From an uncultured Eggerthellaceae bacterium (GTDB taxonomy: Bacteria; Actinomycetota; Coriobacteriia; Coriobacteriales; Eggerthellaceae): 46,852 nt of DNA. The translations under genes and the position numbers were made by a program. The stretch is taken from assembly GCA_905234635.1 (NCBI GenBank), contig CAJOJB010000001.1:1-46852 (forward strand), in the 5' to 3' direction. The notes beneath the pieces were generated by a model. That model was not told the DNA's origin, ran no database searches, and saw only the letters and a list, made by a program, of their open reading frames with translations. Positions 38,131 to 46,852 of the stretch are shown here, one piece after another (the stretch's first letter is position 1; each line of letters opens with the position of its first letter).

Positions 38131-38514
38131 TTATGGAAGTCGGCGCAAGGCGGTTGTTGACGCCCGAACGAGGCTGGTAACTTGCTCGCGGGTTTCCAGT
38201 TCATGGACGCGGTCGGCCAGGCGACGAACGCGCTTGTGCAAGTCGTCCAATTCTTGGTCGCGCTCGTCCAACCTGCCCTGCAAGTCCAGAATGCGAATAA
38301 CACCTGCCAGGTTTATGCCTTCGTTGGTTAGTTCGTTAATGAGCGCCAGTCGTTCGATGTCGGCCTGGCTGTACATGCGCGTGTTGCCACTGGTACGCTG
38401 GGGTGTGACCAGGCCTTTCTGTTCGTAGGAGCGCAGAGTTTGCGGATGCACTCCTGCCAGTTCGGCCGCCACGCTGATCATATATACCGGTCTATTGCGA
38501 TCGTCTATGCTCAT
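38131..38514 (-). CDS. hspR: MerR-family heat-shock repressor HspR
   Basis: RPVYMISVAAELAGVHPQTLRSYEQKGLVTPQRTSGNTRMYSQADIERL; heat-shock operon context. Confidence 0.92.
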   Translation of the reverse strand: MSIDDRNRPVYMISVAAELAGVHPQTLRSYEQKGLVTPQRTSGNTRMYSQADIERLALINELTNEGINLAGVIRILDLQGRLDERDQELDDLHKRVRRLADRVHELETREQVTSLVRASTTALRRLP

Positions 38515-38577
38515 GTTTCCAACTCCTTTGCTTCGGCCAGTTGTTCAACCCATTGAAGGCCGAACAACTTCGAAGCT

Positions 38578-39546
38578 TTAGCCTTTGCTTGCTTCCCTGA
38601 AAGCTTCCAGTGCTTCCCTTTGTGCATCGTTTAATTCCGTGGGAACTTCTACACGCACGGTAATGCGCAAGTCACCATTGCCGCTGCCCTTCACTTTGGG
38701 TGCGCCCTTGCCTGAAAGCTTGAGCTGCTTGCCGTCCTGCGTTCCCGCAGGAATGGTCACGCGGGCCTTCTTGCCGTCAGGCGTTGCCACGTCAATCTTG
38801 GCGCCAAGGGCAGCGTCGGCAATGGACACCGGCACGTCCATAAGTACGTCGGCGCCCTTACGTGCGTACAGCGGATGTTTGGCAATCTTGGTAATGATAA
38901 GTAAGTCGCCTGCTGCGCCACCATTTTCGCCTAGAGCACCCTTGCCCTTAAAGCGACTGCGGCCACCATTCACGGCACCAGCGGGCACCTTCACTGTCAA
39001 AGTTTCGGGCTCGGACCTGCCAGGCACGCGCACGGTTACACGCTTTTCGCAGCCGTTGAAGGCCTCTTCAAAGCTCACGTCCAAGTCCACGCTTAAGTCG
39101 CGGCCTTTTTGCGGACGCGGCTGCGCACTAGCAAAGGGATTGCCGCCCACAAAGGGGCTCCCACCTGCGTAAGCGCTTGCGCCCCCACCAAAATCGAAGC
39201 CGCCGGTCGCACCAAAAATTCCTTCGCCACGACGAATGCTTTCCAGAATTTCAGCCCAGCTACCGAAGTCACCAAAGTTAACCGTATATGAGCCGCCAGT
39301 GCCCGTGCCGCCCCATCCCGAAGGAATGTGGTTCGGGTTGCCCGTGCCATACTGGTCGTAAATCTGGCGCTTCTTTTCGTCGCTCAGCACTTCATAGGCT
39401 TCGTTGATTTCTTTGAACTTGGCTTCGTCGCCGCCCGCATCGGGGTGATGCTTGCGCGCCAGCTTGCGATATGCCTTCTTAATTTCGTCTTGTTCGGCAT
39501 TCCGTGGAACGCCAAGGATCTTGTAATAGTCTGGGGTACCAGCCAT
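38578..39546 (-). CDS. dnaJ: DnaJ-family co-chaperone without zinc-finger domain (type II/CbpA-like)
   Basis: [33 protein letters not shown]-rich region; no CxxCxGxG repeats. Confidence 0.9.
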   Translation of the reverse strand: MAGTPDYYKILGVPRNAEQDEIKKAYRKLARKHHPDAGGDEAKFKEINEAYEVLSDEKKRQIYDQYGTGNPNHIPSGWGGTGTGGSYTVNFGDFGSWAEILESIRRGEGIFGATGGFDFGGGASAYAGGSPFVGGNPFASAQPRPQKGRDLSVDLDVSFEEAFNGCEKRVTVRVPGRSEPETLTVKVPAGAVNGGRSRFKGKGALGENGGAAGDLLIITKIAKHPLYARKGADVLMDVPVSIADAALGAKIDVATPDGKKARVTIPAGTQDGKQLKLSGKGAPKVKGSGNGDLRITVRVEVPTELNDAQREALEAFREASKG

Positions 39547-39649
39547 ATGCGTCCCACCTACCTTTCTTCAAAAATCTATGTGCAGACTTACCCGCAGAAC
39601 GCGCGAGCCATCCTACACACGTCGTTATTCATCGTCAGTTCCGAAAGGC

Positions 39650-40288
39650 TTAGCCCTCGGCGTCGTCTTCCTCTTCCACTTCGCGCGCGGGGCCACCCGT
39701 GGTTACCGTCACCATGGCGGGGCGGATGACCTTGCGGCCCATGCGGTAGCCCTTTTGGTACACTTCGGCCACCGTTTCGTCGGGCACGCTGGCGTCTTCC
39801 ACCTTGGCAACCGCCTGCGCGGCCAAGGCATCAAAAGCTTCACCTACTGGATCGATAACTTCCACCCCATTCTTGGTAAGCACTTCCACGAGCTTCGTGT
39901 GCACCTGCTTCACGCCGTCCAGCAAACCCGCTTCGCCGTTTTCTTCGGCATAGCCGATGCTGCGCTCGAAGTCGTCGATAACGGGCAGCAGGTTTTCCAC
40001 CAGGCCTTCTGTGGCGCGCGTCTTTTCTTCTTCGCGCGCTTCGTTCGTGCGACGGCGGTAGGTGTCCCATTCGGCATGAAGGCGCATGAACTTGTCCTGC
40101 CATTCCTTCACTTCTGCCTGCGCAGCCTGCTCCTTGGGTCCCTCTGCCGCTTCTGCCGCCTGATCTGCTGTTTCTTTAGCTTCGGCAGCGGGCGCATCAG
40201 CTGCGCCCGCCCCCTCGTCTTCTATTTTGCTTTCAGCTTCTTCGAGGATTTCCTCGGCTTCAGAAACAATGTCTTGCTTCTTGGCCAT
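39650..40288 (-). CDS. grpE: Nucleotide exchange factor GrpE
   Basis: RLHAEWDTYRRRTNEAREEEKTRA; LLPVIDDFERSIGYAEE; VAEVYQKGYRMGRKVIRPAMVTV. Confidence 0.93.
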   Translation of the reverse strand: MAKKQDIVSEAEEILEEAESKIEDEGAGAADAPAAEAKETADQAAEAAEGPKEQAAQAEVKEWQDKFMRLHAEWDTYRRRTNEAREEEKTRATEGLVENLLPVIDDFERSIGYAEENGEAGLLDGVKQVHTKLVEVLTKNGVEVIDPVGEAFDALAAQAVAKVEDASVPDETVAEVYQKGYRMGRKVIRPAMVTVTTGGPAREVEEEDDAEG

Positions 40289-40290
40289 GA

Positions 40291-42216
40291 TTAGTTCTCC
40301 TCGTTGTCGTCCACAACTTCATAGTCGGCTTCGATGGGGCCGTCGTCAGCTGGGTTGGCAGCTGCTGCGCCACCCATGTCGCCCATGTTGGGCATGCCGC
40401 CCATATCAGGGGCACCCTGAGTGCTGTAGACCACTTCGGCCAGCTTGTAACCCACCTGCTGGAGCTTTTCAGTGGCGCTCTTGATGGTTTCGATGTCGCT
40501 ACCTTCAAGCGCGGTCTTGGCTTCGGCGATAGCTTCTTCAGCAGCGGTCTTGGATTCAGCCGGCACCTTGTCGCCCAGTTCGGCCAAGGTCTGTTCGGTG
40601 GCGTTTACCAGGCTGTCGCAGTTGTTGCGAATTTCGACTTCTTCGCGGCGCTTCTTGTCGGCTTCGGCATTTGCTTCAGCGTCCTTCACCATGCGGTCGA
40701 CTTCGTCGTCGTTCAGCGCGGTCGAACCCGAAATGGTAATCTGCTGCTGCTTGCCCGTGCCCAGGTCCTTAGCGGAAACGTTCACGATGCCGTTCGCGTC
40801 GATGTCGAAGGTAACTTCGATTTGCGGAATGCCGCGGCGTGCAGCCGGAATGCCGGTGAGGTTGAACTTGCCCAAGGTCTTATTGTCAATGGCCATGTCG
40901 CGTTCGCCCTGCAGCACGTGAATTTCCACACTGGTCTGGTTGTCGGCAGCCGTTGAATAGATTTCGGTCTTGCGCGTAGGGATGGTGGTATTGCGTTCAA
41001 TCATGCGTGTCATAACGCCGCCCAGGGTTTCAACACCCAGGGAAAGCGGCGTTACGTCCAGCAGCAGAATGCCTTCCACGTCGCCTGCGAGCACGCCGCC
41101 CTGAACAGCAGCGCCCATGGCCACCACTTCGTCGGGGTTAACCGACATGTTCGGCTGCTTGCCCGTGATGGTCTTGACCAGGTCTTGCACGGCAGGCATA
41201 CGCGAAGATCCGCCGACCAGCAGCACTTCGTCAACGTCGCCCACGCCCAGGCCGGCGTCCTTCAAGGCCTGCTGTACCGGGCCCTTGCAGCGTTCGAGCA
41301 GGTCGTGCGTGATCTTTTCGAATTCCGCACGGGTCAGCGTGTAGTCCAGGTGCTTGGGGCCCGACGCGTCTGCCGTAATGAAGGGCAGGTTGATGTTGGT
41401 CTGGCTGGTGGAAGACAGTTCAATCTTGGCCTGTTCGGCAGCTTCCTTCAGGCGCTGCAGAGCCATCTTGTCTTCACGCAGATCGATGCCATTGTCGGCC
41501 TTAAACTTGTCGGCCATCCAGTCGATAACGCGCTGGTCCCAGTCGTCGCCACCCAGGTGGTTGTCGCCCGCGGTGGAGCACACTTCAAACACGCCATCGC
41601 CCAGTTCGAGCACGGAAACGTCGAAGGTGCCGCCGCCCAGGTCGAAGACCAGGACTTTTTCATCCTTGTTGGTTTTATCCAGGCCATAGGCAAGCGCTGC
41701 AGCGGTCGGTTCGTTGATGATACGCATGACTTCGAGGCCTGCGATCTTGCCGGCGTCCTTGGTTGCCTGGCGCTGGGCGTCGTTGAAGTACGCGGGAACC
41801 GTAATAACGGCCTGCGTAATAGGGGCGCCTACCTGCTTTTCGGCGTCGGTCTTCATCTTTTGCAGAACCATGGCAGAAATTTCTTCAGGCATGTAGTCCT
41901 TGCCGTCGATGTCGACCACGGCACGACCGGCATTGCCGCTCTTTACCTTGTAGGCAACGGTCTTCTGCTCTTCGCTGGTTTCGGTTGCAGCGCGACCAAT
42001 GAAGCGCTTCACGGACGAAACGGTGTTTTCGGGGTTGGTGACCGCCTGATTCTTAGCGGCCTTGCCCACGACGCGTTCGCCGTCTTTGCGGAAACCCACC
42101 ACGGAAGGAGTGGTGCGGTCGCCTTCGGCGTTAACCAGAATTTCTGGTTCGGACCCTTCCATTACCGCCATGGCGGAATTGGTGGTGCCCAAGTCGATAC
42201 CAATAATCTTTGCCAT
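40291..42216 (-). CDS. dnaK: Chaperone DnaK
   Basis: [17 protein letters not shown]; full-length Hsp70 motifs; [13 protein letters not shown]-terminus. Confidence 0.98.
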   Translation of the reverse strand: MAKIIGIDLGTTNSAMAVMEGSEPEILVNAEGDRTTPSVVGFRKDGERVVGKAAKNQAVTNPENTVSSVKRFIGRAATETSEEQKTVAYKVKSGNAGRAVVDIDGKDYMPEEISAMVLQKMKTDAEKQVGAPITQAVITVPAYFNDAQRQATKDAGKIAGLEVMRIINEPTAAALAYGLDKTNKDEKVLVFDLGGGTFDVSVLELGDGVFEVCSTAGDNHLGGDDWDQRVIDWMADKFKADNGIDLREDKMALQRLKEAAEQAKIELSSTSQTNINLPFITADASGPKHLDYTLTRAEFEKITHDLLERCKGPVQQALKDAGLGVGDVDEVLLVGGSSRMPAVQDLVKTITGKQPNMSVNPDEVVAMGAAVQGGVLAGDVEGILLLDVTPLSLGVETLGGVMTRMIERNTTIPTRKTEIYSTAADNQTSVEIHVLQGERDMAIDNKTLGKFNLTGIPAARRGIPQIEVTFDIDANGIVNVSAKDLGTGKQQQITISGSTALNDDEVDRMVKDAEANAEADKKRREEVEIRNNCDSLVNATEQTLAELGDKVPAESKTAAEEAIAEAKTALEGSDIETIKSATEKLQQVGYKLAEVVYSTQGAPDMGGMPNMGDMGGAAAANPADDGPIEADYEVVDDNEEN

Positions 42217-42348
42217 TTTCTTTACTTCCTTTCAGCTTGTGCCGCAGAAGCACTCCTGCAGCACTTCTGTTATTACCCTTGTAAGGGAAAGTCCGCCGCG
42301 CGGGAAGGGGGAGGAAACCGCGCTGGCAGACTTTCATGTTACGCGCAT

Positions 42349-42377
42349 AATATAAAATCTAAGTGCATACTTGTCAA
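42349..42377 (-). promoter_or_regulatory. Sigma70-type promoter of the dnaK operon
   Basis: - strand TTGACA - 17 nt - TATATT. Confidence 0.75.
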
Positions 42378-42507
42378 GTTTTATAAAGGCGAATTGTGAA
42401 GATTAAACATAGGCCGCTGAACAGGGCATATGAGCCAATTTGGCTGCAGATGTGCGTTGAAACACGTATTCTGTAAGCTTTTCGTTACCTTTTGGGAATT
42501 TGGGGTC

Positions 42508-42541
42508 GGAGGATTTTTCCCATTTTTGGGAAAAATCCACC
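42508..42541 (-). terminator. Hairpin downstream of fic, probable terminator
   Basis: ggaggatttttccc / gggaaaaatccacc, 14-bp arms with one mismatch, 6-nt loop. Confidence 0.5.
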
Positions 42542-42557
42542 CGCCTCTTTGACTGGT

Positions 42558-43607
42558 TTAGTTTGCGCGCCTATAGCATGTCGCACGCCCCGCACCAATC
42601 TTTTGAATGCGGCCGTCTTTCACCATCTTGCCCAACACGGCCTCGATAGTTGTGGGGCTTACATCGGGCAATATTTGGCAAATGTCTGCTTTTGAAAGGG
42701 GCGTAAGGCTCCCGAGGACAACGGCTTCTATGCGACCGGATTTTGTAGCACGTCCATCTTCGACGGTTGCAAACCTTCGATCGAGCTCTTGGTAGCAGCG
42801 ATACAGAGTATGGAGGAATTCGCCCATAAAAGAAAAGTAATCGTTTTTGTTTTCGGCCCACCCTGTCGATGATAGGCGCAAAGCTTCGTAGTAGCTCGCT
42901 TTATGCAGATTAATCTGTTCTTCAAACGAAATATACTTCCCCGCATCAAAGCCGTTTTTATACAGAAGCAAAAGCGAAAGCAGGCGCGACATGCGTCCAT
43001 TGCCGTCCTTGAACGGATGGATACAAAGAAAGTCCAATATGACACAGGGAATAAGTAAAAGCTGGTTGATGGACGCATTATCACGCGCATCGAGGTAGGC
43101 AAGAATAAGTTGCTCTATCGCCTGTGGAGTTTGAGCTGCAGGAACAGGCTTAAAGCGAACACTGCGATTACCCATTGCATCTATTTCCATAATAAGGTTG
43201 TCATCGGTTTTATAGGCACCAGCATTTTCGGTATCTGCTAGCTGAAGCATGACCCTATGAAGACTCAAGATGTCGCTTTCACTTAACTGAAGCGTGTCAT
43301 GGTTTTCATGAACAAGCGCAAGGGCATCGCGGTACCCTGCTATTTCTGCCTCGTCATGGTTTAATGGCGCACTATTGCCTTCAACAATAGCAGCAATGCG
43401 GTCGTCGGAAGTTATTATGCCCTCTATAGAATTCGATCCTTTAACCGACTGTATACGTGCAATACGTTCTAGTTGGGTAAATGCCTGCACATAATCATGC
43501 TTGCGAACTTGGGCAAGCGTCTTCAAGCTGGCAATACCATAGGTCACGTCTACCAGGTTCGATGGGAGTAAACCATTATTAAGAAAGCTATAGTCGAATC
43601 TATGCAT
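42558..43607 (-). CDS. Fic-family protein (Fido domain) with N-terminal inhibitory motif and C-terminal winged-helix-like domain
   Basis: HPFKDGNGRMSR catalytic motif; SNSIEG matches the (S/T)xxxE(G/N) inhibitory motif; C-terminal LSKADICQILPDVSPTTIEAVLGKMVKDGRIQKIG. Confidence 0.92.
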   Translation of the reverse strand: MHRFDYSFLNNGLLPSNLVDVTYGIASLKTLAQVRKHDYVQAFTQLERIARIQSVKGSNSIEGIITSDDRIAAIVEGNSAPLNHDEAEIAGYRDALALVHENHDTLQLSESDILSLHRVMLQLADTENAGAYKTDDNLIMEIDAMGNRSVRFKPVPAAQTPQAIEQLILAYLDARDNASINQLLLIPCVILDFLCIHPFKDGNGRMSRLLSLLLLYKNGFDAGKYISFEEQINLHKASYYEALRLSSTGWAENKNDYFSFMGEFLHTLYRCYQELDRRFATVEDGRATKSGRIEAVVLGSLTPLSKADICQILPDVSPTTIEAVLGKMVKDGRIQKIGAGRATCYRRAN

Positions 43608-43616
43608 GTATGTGCC

Positions 43617-43702
43617 TTTTCTGCATATTTTATTGCGATTTATGTGCATATAATAACACAGAACAGCACTTTTCTACATATTTTTTATCAAAAAATATGT
43701 AG
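43617..43702. promoter_or_regulatory. Operator-like repeat array between fic and the divergent membrane-protein pair
   Basis: TTTTCTRCATATTTT at 43617 and 43670 (53 bp apart); perfect 13-bp inverted repeat CTACATATTTTTT-ATC-AAAAAATATGTAG at 43674-43702. Confidence 0.55.
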
Positions 43703-43886
43703 TAGAATGGATTTATATAAGACAAATCCCCGTCTCTTTGTCCCTTTTGGAGCGGAGTAGCAATGAGGCAAAGTCTTGGGGACCAATCATAAAAGTACCA
43801 CTCCAAAATTCCCGTTTCTTTTTTCCCATTACAGTGTTACAATTATAAAATTCGTAATACTTATACGAGAAAAAGAGAGGTTAAAC

Positions 43887-44297
43887 ATGGCTTGTTTTAT
43901 CGTAGGCGGCGCTGAAGCGGTTGTTGTTACCGCCGCACGCTCGGCTGTCAAGAAAAAGGAAATTGAACAGGGCATCGTGGATGCCGAAGGCAACCAGCTT
44001 ACCGATCCTTCAAAAGAAGGTATTTGCTGGACTCGCAAACTCGGGTGGCTCATGAATATGCTTTGGGGCGGCGTAATTCTGCTGGCCGTTGAGCATATGT
44101 GGCACGGCGAAGTGGTGCCTTTCCCACCCTTCCTTACTGCAATGAATGACCCGGCTGAAATTCCTGTCATGCTTGGCGAAATGGGAACCGTAGGTGTTGG
44201 CATGGCGGTCCTTGTTACCGTTGCCTGGTTTATCGTTACGCTTGTGGCGGACATGGCGGTAAAGCGCCAGGCTACCACCGTGGTAGAAGGAGCATAG
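43887..44297 (+). CDS. Small membrane protein, unknown function (first of a pair)
   Basis: MACFIVGGAEAVVVTAARSAVKKKE...; hydrophobic segments; GAGAGG RBS. Confidence 0.75.
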   Translation: MACFIVGGAEAVVVTAARSAVKKKEIEQGIVDAEGNQLTDPSKEGICWTRKLGWLMNMLWGGVILLAVEHMWHGEVVPFPPFLTAMNDPAEIPVMLGEMGTVGVGMAVLVTVAWFIVTLVADMAVKRQATTVVEGA

Positions 44298-44300
44298 ACC

Positions 44301-44612
44301 ATGACACTCGTTATTACCCTCTGCGCTGCGGCCATCGCCACCATTGCATGGTATGCCACAGCACCCAACAATAAACTTTACCTTGGGGTACTTGCCCTTA
44401 TGTACTGGGGCGCCGCCCTTATGTGGACCGTTGACGGCATCAATGGCCTTATTGAAGGCGAAGGCTTTATTGAAATTGCCGACACTGCTGCAATGCTCGA
44501 CGACGCCATTCTTGGTCTGCTCGTTGTGATTGTGGGCCTCGCTGCTTGGGCAATCTACCTAGTTGCAAAAGACCCCAAGCACATTTTGCGCAACACCCTC
44601 GCACGCGGCTAA
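44301..44612 (+). CDS. Small ~3-TM membrane protein, unknown function (second of pair)
   Basis: MTLVITLCAAAIATIAWYATAPNNKLYLGVLALMYWGAALMW...; 3 nt after upstream gene. Confidence 0.75.
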   Translation: MTLVITLCAAAIATIAWYATAPNNKLYLGVLALMYWGAALMWTVDGINGLIEGEGFIEIADTAAMLDDAILGLLVVIVGLAAWAIYLVAKDPKHILRNTLARG

Positions 44613-44635
44613 TTGCATTTCGCATAGCCGTACGA

Positions 44636-44686
44636 CCCCGCTCCAAGACAACAATCGCACCTCCTGTCTTGAAGCGGGGCCTTTTT
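44636..44686 (+). terminator. Intrinsic terminator of the membrane-protein pair
   Basis: ccccgctccaagaca ... tgtcttgaagcgggg followed by cctttttg. Confidence 0.85.
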
Positions 44687-44768
44687 GTCCTCATGCTCTC
44701 GAGTAATAGCAAGACACACAAGAACTCGCACTCTATGACTCGGGAGCGGCTTCTCTACAAAGATATAG

Positions 44769-46229
44769 TTAGCCCTTATTTAGTTCGGCAATAAGCAGTT
44801 CGCGCAGAACCTGCGTGTCGCACTTACCTTTAAGCTGCTGCATGCAGGCACCGAAAAGCGGGTTGAGCGCTTTTTCACGGCCGTCTCGATACGCTTGTGC
44901 AGTTTCGGGGTCGGCAGCAATAACAGCGGCCACCACGGCTTCCAGTTCGCCTGTGTCTGACGAATTAAGCAAGCCTTCGGTTTCGGCGTACGCCTCCATG
45001 TCTTCAGGGATGCTTTCGTCACGCTCAGCCACATCGAAGAGCGTTTCGAGCAAGCGCTTGCCATTAGCGCTGCTTAACTTGCCACCATCCACCAAGCCAA
45101 TAAGCTGCCCGAGGGCGGTCCCTGGCACGGGCAGTTCGTCGGAAGTCATGCCGCGCTTATTCAGGACGCCAGCACAGTTGGTAATAATCCAATTGGCCGC
45201 ATCCTTGGGCGCTGCCCCTGCCGCCATGGCCCCTTCGAAGCAGTCGCAGAAGGCACGGCTTTGTGTAAGCATGTCGGCGTCGTATTCGGAAAGACCCACC
45301 TCGGCCATGTAGTGCTCACGCTTTTCTTCGGGCAGCTGCGGCAGACTGGCCTTGATGCGGTCGAACCATTCGTCGTCAATGACAATGGGCATGATGTTGG
45401 GGTCGGGGAAATAGCGGTAATCGCCCGCGGTTTCCTTCGTGCGCATAGAGAAAGACGTACCCGCGTCGTCATTCCAACCGCGCGTTTCCTGCACCAGTTC
45501 TTCCGTGCCGTTTTCGATGGCGTCGATATGACGTGCCGTTTCGAATTCAATGGCACGGCGAATGGCTGCGATGGATGCCATGTTCTTCATTTCTGTGCGC
45601 ACGCCCAGCTCTTGGCTACCCGCCGGACGCACCGAAAGGTTCACGTCGGCACGCATGGTGCCTTTTTCCATACGCGCACCCGAAACCTTTGCAAAGCGCA
45701 GAAGGGTACGCAGGCGCTCCAGATACGCTTCCACTTCGTCGGCGTTGCGCAAATCGGGCTGGCTGACGATTTCGATAAGGGGCACGCTCGTGCGGTTGAA
45801 GTCCACGAGCGTGGTAAAGGTGAGGTTGTCGTGCACCAACTTGCCCGCGTCTTCTTCCATGTGGATCTGCTTGATGCGGATATCCTTGGGGCCTTCGGGC
45901 GTGTCGATGGTCACATGCCCGTTCACCGCCACCGGCGCAAACCATTGGGTGGTTTGATACGACGCCGGCAGGTCTGGGTAGTAGTAGCTCTTCTTGTCGA
46001 AGGTGGTCGTGCGGTTAATGTCGCAATTGAGCATCATACCCGCAGTCATGCCCAGATTGATAACTTCGCGGTTTGCCACGGGAAGCATTCCCGGCATGCC
46101 GCAACAGGCAGGACACACGTGCGTGTTTGGGTCGGCGTCGCTGCCGTTTGTGCATGAGCAGAAGATCTTTGAATTCGTGGACAGTTCGATATGAACTTCG
46201 AGGCCAATGACGGTTTCGTACGCAGTCAT
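44769..46229 (-). CDS. gatB: Asp-tRNA(Asn)/Glu-tRNA(Gln) amidotransferase subunit B
   Basis: YETVIGLEVHIELSTNSKIFCSC; HVCPACCGMPGMLPV; FNRTSVPLIEIVSQPDL. Confidence 0.96.
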   Translation of the reverse strand: MTAYETVIGLEVHIELSTNSKIFCSCTNGSDADPNTHVCPACCGMPGMLPVANREVINLGMTAGMMLNCDINRTTTFDKKSYYYPDLPASYQTTQWFAPVAVNGHVTIDTPEGPKDIRIKQIHMEEDAGKLVHDNLTFTTLVDFNRTSVPLIEIVSQPDLRNADEVEAYLERLRTLLRFAKVSGARMEKGTMRADVNLSVRPAGSQELGVRTEMKNMASIAAIRRAIEFETARHIDAIENGTEELVQETRGWNDDAGTSFSMRTKETAGDYRYFPDPNIMPIVIDDEWFDRIKASLPQLPEEKREHYMAEVGLSEYDADMLTQSRAFCDCFEGAMAAGAAPKDAANWIITNCAGVLNKRGMTSDELPVPGTALGQLIGLVDGGKLSSANGKRLLETLFDVAERDESIPEDMEAYAETEGLLNSSDTGELEAVVAAVIAADPETAQAYRDGREKALNPLFGACMQQLKGKCDTQVLRELLIAELNKG

Positions 46230-46231
46230 GT

Positions 46232-46852
46232 TTAGGCCTCCTTTCCGTCAAGCTCGGCAGCCGAAAGGGTGGCGCCCAGGCGCAGCAAGGCAACATCGGA
46301 AAACGCGCTGCCCACCAGTTGCACCCCGCCTGCCACCAGTGCGGGCAAGCCACTTATGGCAGCTGGCGCCGTGAAGCGATTTTCCTCAAAGGCCAGGTAG
46401 GGATTTGCTTCCACGTCGGCCAGACTATAAGCACGCTTGGCGCAAGCGGGAAGCAATAGTGCGGTTTGGCCGGCGCCTTGTTCGCCTGCGGGCGCCGCAC
46501 ATTCTTCGTTAAGCGCCTGCAGCACCAAGCGACGAATGCGCAGGGCTTTGTCGTAGCAACGATCGTAGTTGTTAGTAGCTAGCACTTCGGACCCGTACAA
46601 AATAGCCGTCTTGGTAAGAGCACCAAAAGCTTCCGTGCGGGACTTGGTGTAGAGCTCGTCTATGCTCTGGCATTTTTCCGCCTGGTAGCCGTACTTCATG
46701 CCTTCAAAACGATTCACGTTGTTACACAGTTCGGCGCACATAAGAATATTCCATGCCAGATTGGCCACGCCAAGCAGCTTGTCGGTTTCTGGCGTCGTGT
46801 CCGAAACCGCAATACCTTCTGCTTCCAAGGCAGCAATGGCAGCCGCCACAAG
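46232..46852 (-). CDS. gatA: Amidotransferase subunit A, C-terminal part (5' end outside window)
   Basis: LAWNILMCAELCNNVNRFEGMKYGY; RFTAPAAISGLPALVAGGVQLVGSAFSDVALL; paired with gatB. Confidence 0.8.
   Translation of the reverse strand, partial: LVAAAIAALEAEGIAVSDTTPETDKLLGVANLAWNILMCAELCNNVNRFEGMKYGYQAEKCQSIDELYTKSRTEAFGALTKTAILYGSEVLATNNYDRCYDKALRIRRLVLQALNEECAAPAGEQGAGQTALLLPACAKRAYSLADVEANPYLAFEENRFTAPAAISGLPALVAGGVQLVGSAFSDVALLRLGATLSAAELDGKEA

Noticed and set aside
42558-43607. Fic as part of a toxin-antitoxin pair (FicTA/Doc-Phd)
   Set aside because: No adjacent small antitoxin gene; the inhibitory motif is intramolecular.
1-46852. tRNA, rRNA, CRISPR arrays, prophage, transposase or integrase genes
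   Set aside because: None could be recognised; apart from small palindromic/REP-like repeats, the window looks like chromosomal core plus one surface-protein locus.

Overview
The window is a gene-dense, high-GC bacterial chromosome segment. Gene content and protein style suggest an anaerobic Coriobacteriia/Eggerthellaceae-like actinobacterium, but this is inference. Left third (+ strand): an anaerobic cobalamin operon: cbiK (partial), a two-domain surface protein, a HemA-Met8 fusion, cbiD, cbiF, cbiG, cbiH, cbiJ, cbiET, cbiA, cbiB, cobD/cobC-type aminotransferase, cbiP, cbiC, cobT and cobC phosphatase. It converges, with about 10 bp between stop codons, on a - strand C1/corrinoid operon: metF-metV fusion, fhs, fchA, folD, MeTr, a Cys-rich DUF2284-like protein and a corrinoid protein. 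Next come a potassium-uptake locus (48-aa microprotein, trkH, OB-like protein, rsgA) and a very large repetitive isopeptide-domain surface adhesin that carries two frame disruptions. Then follow the dnaK-grpE-dnaJ-hspR-clpB heat-shock cluster, a self-inhibited Fic protein, a two-gene membrane module of unknown function, and gatB-gatA (partial). Best leads: the formate-to-methyl-corrinoid module with a Cys-rich protein but no visible activator or methyl-donor methyltransferase; the unannotated trkH-linked microprotein together with a Gly-to-Asn change in the TrkH selectivity filter; the tetrapyrrole-operon surface protein; the frame-broken adhesin with an attenuator-like leader; a 169-bp nested inverted-repeat element upstream of clpB; and operator-like repeats at the fic gene. 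All calls come from reading the sequence and the supplied ORF track; no database search was run.
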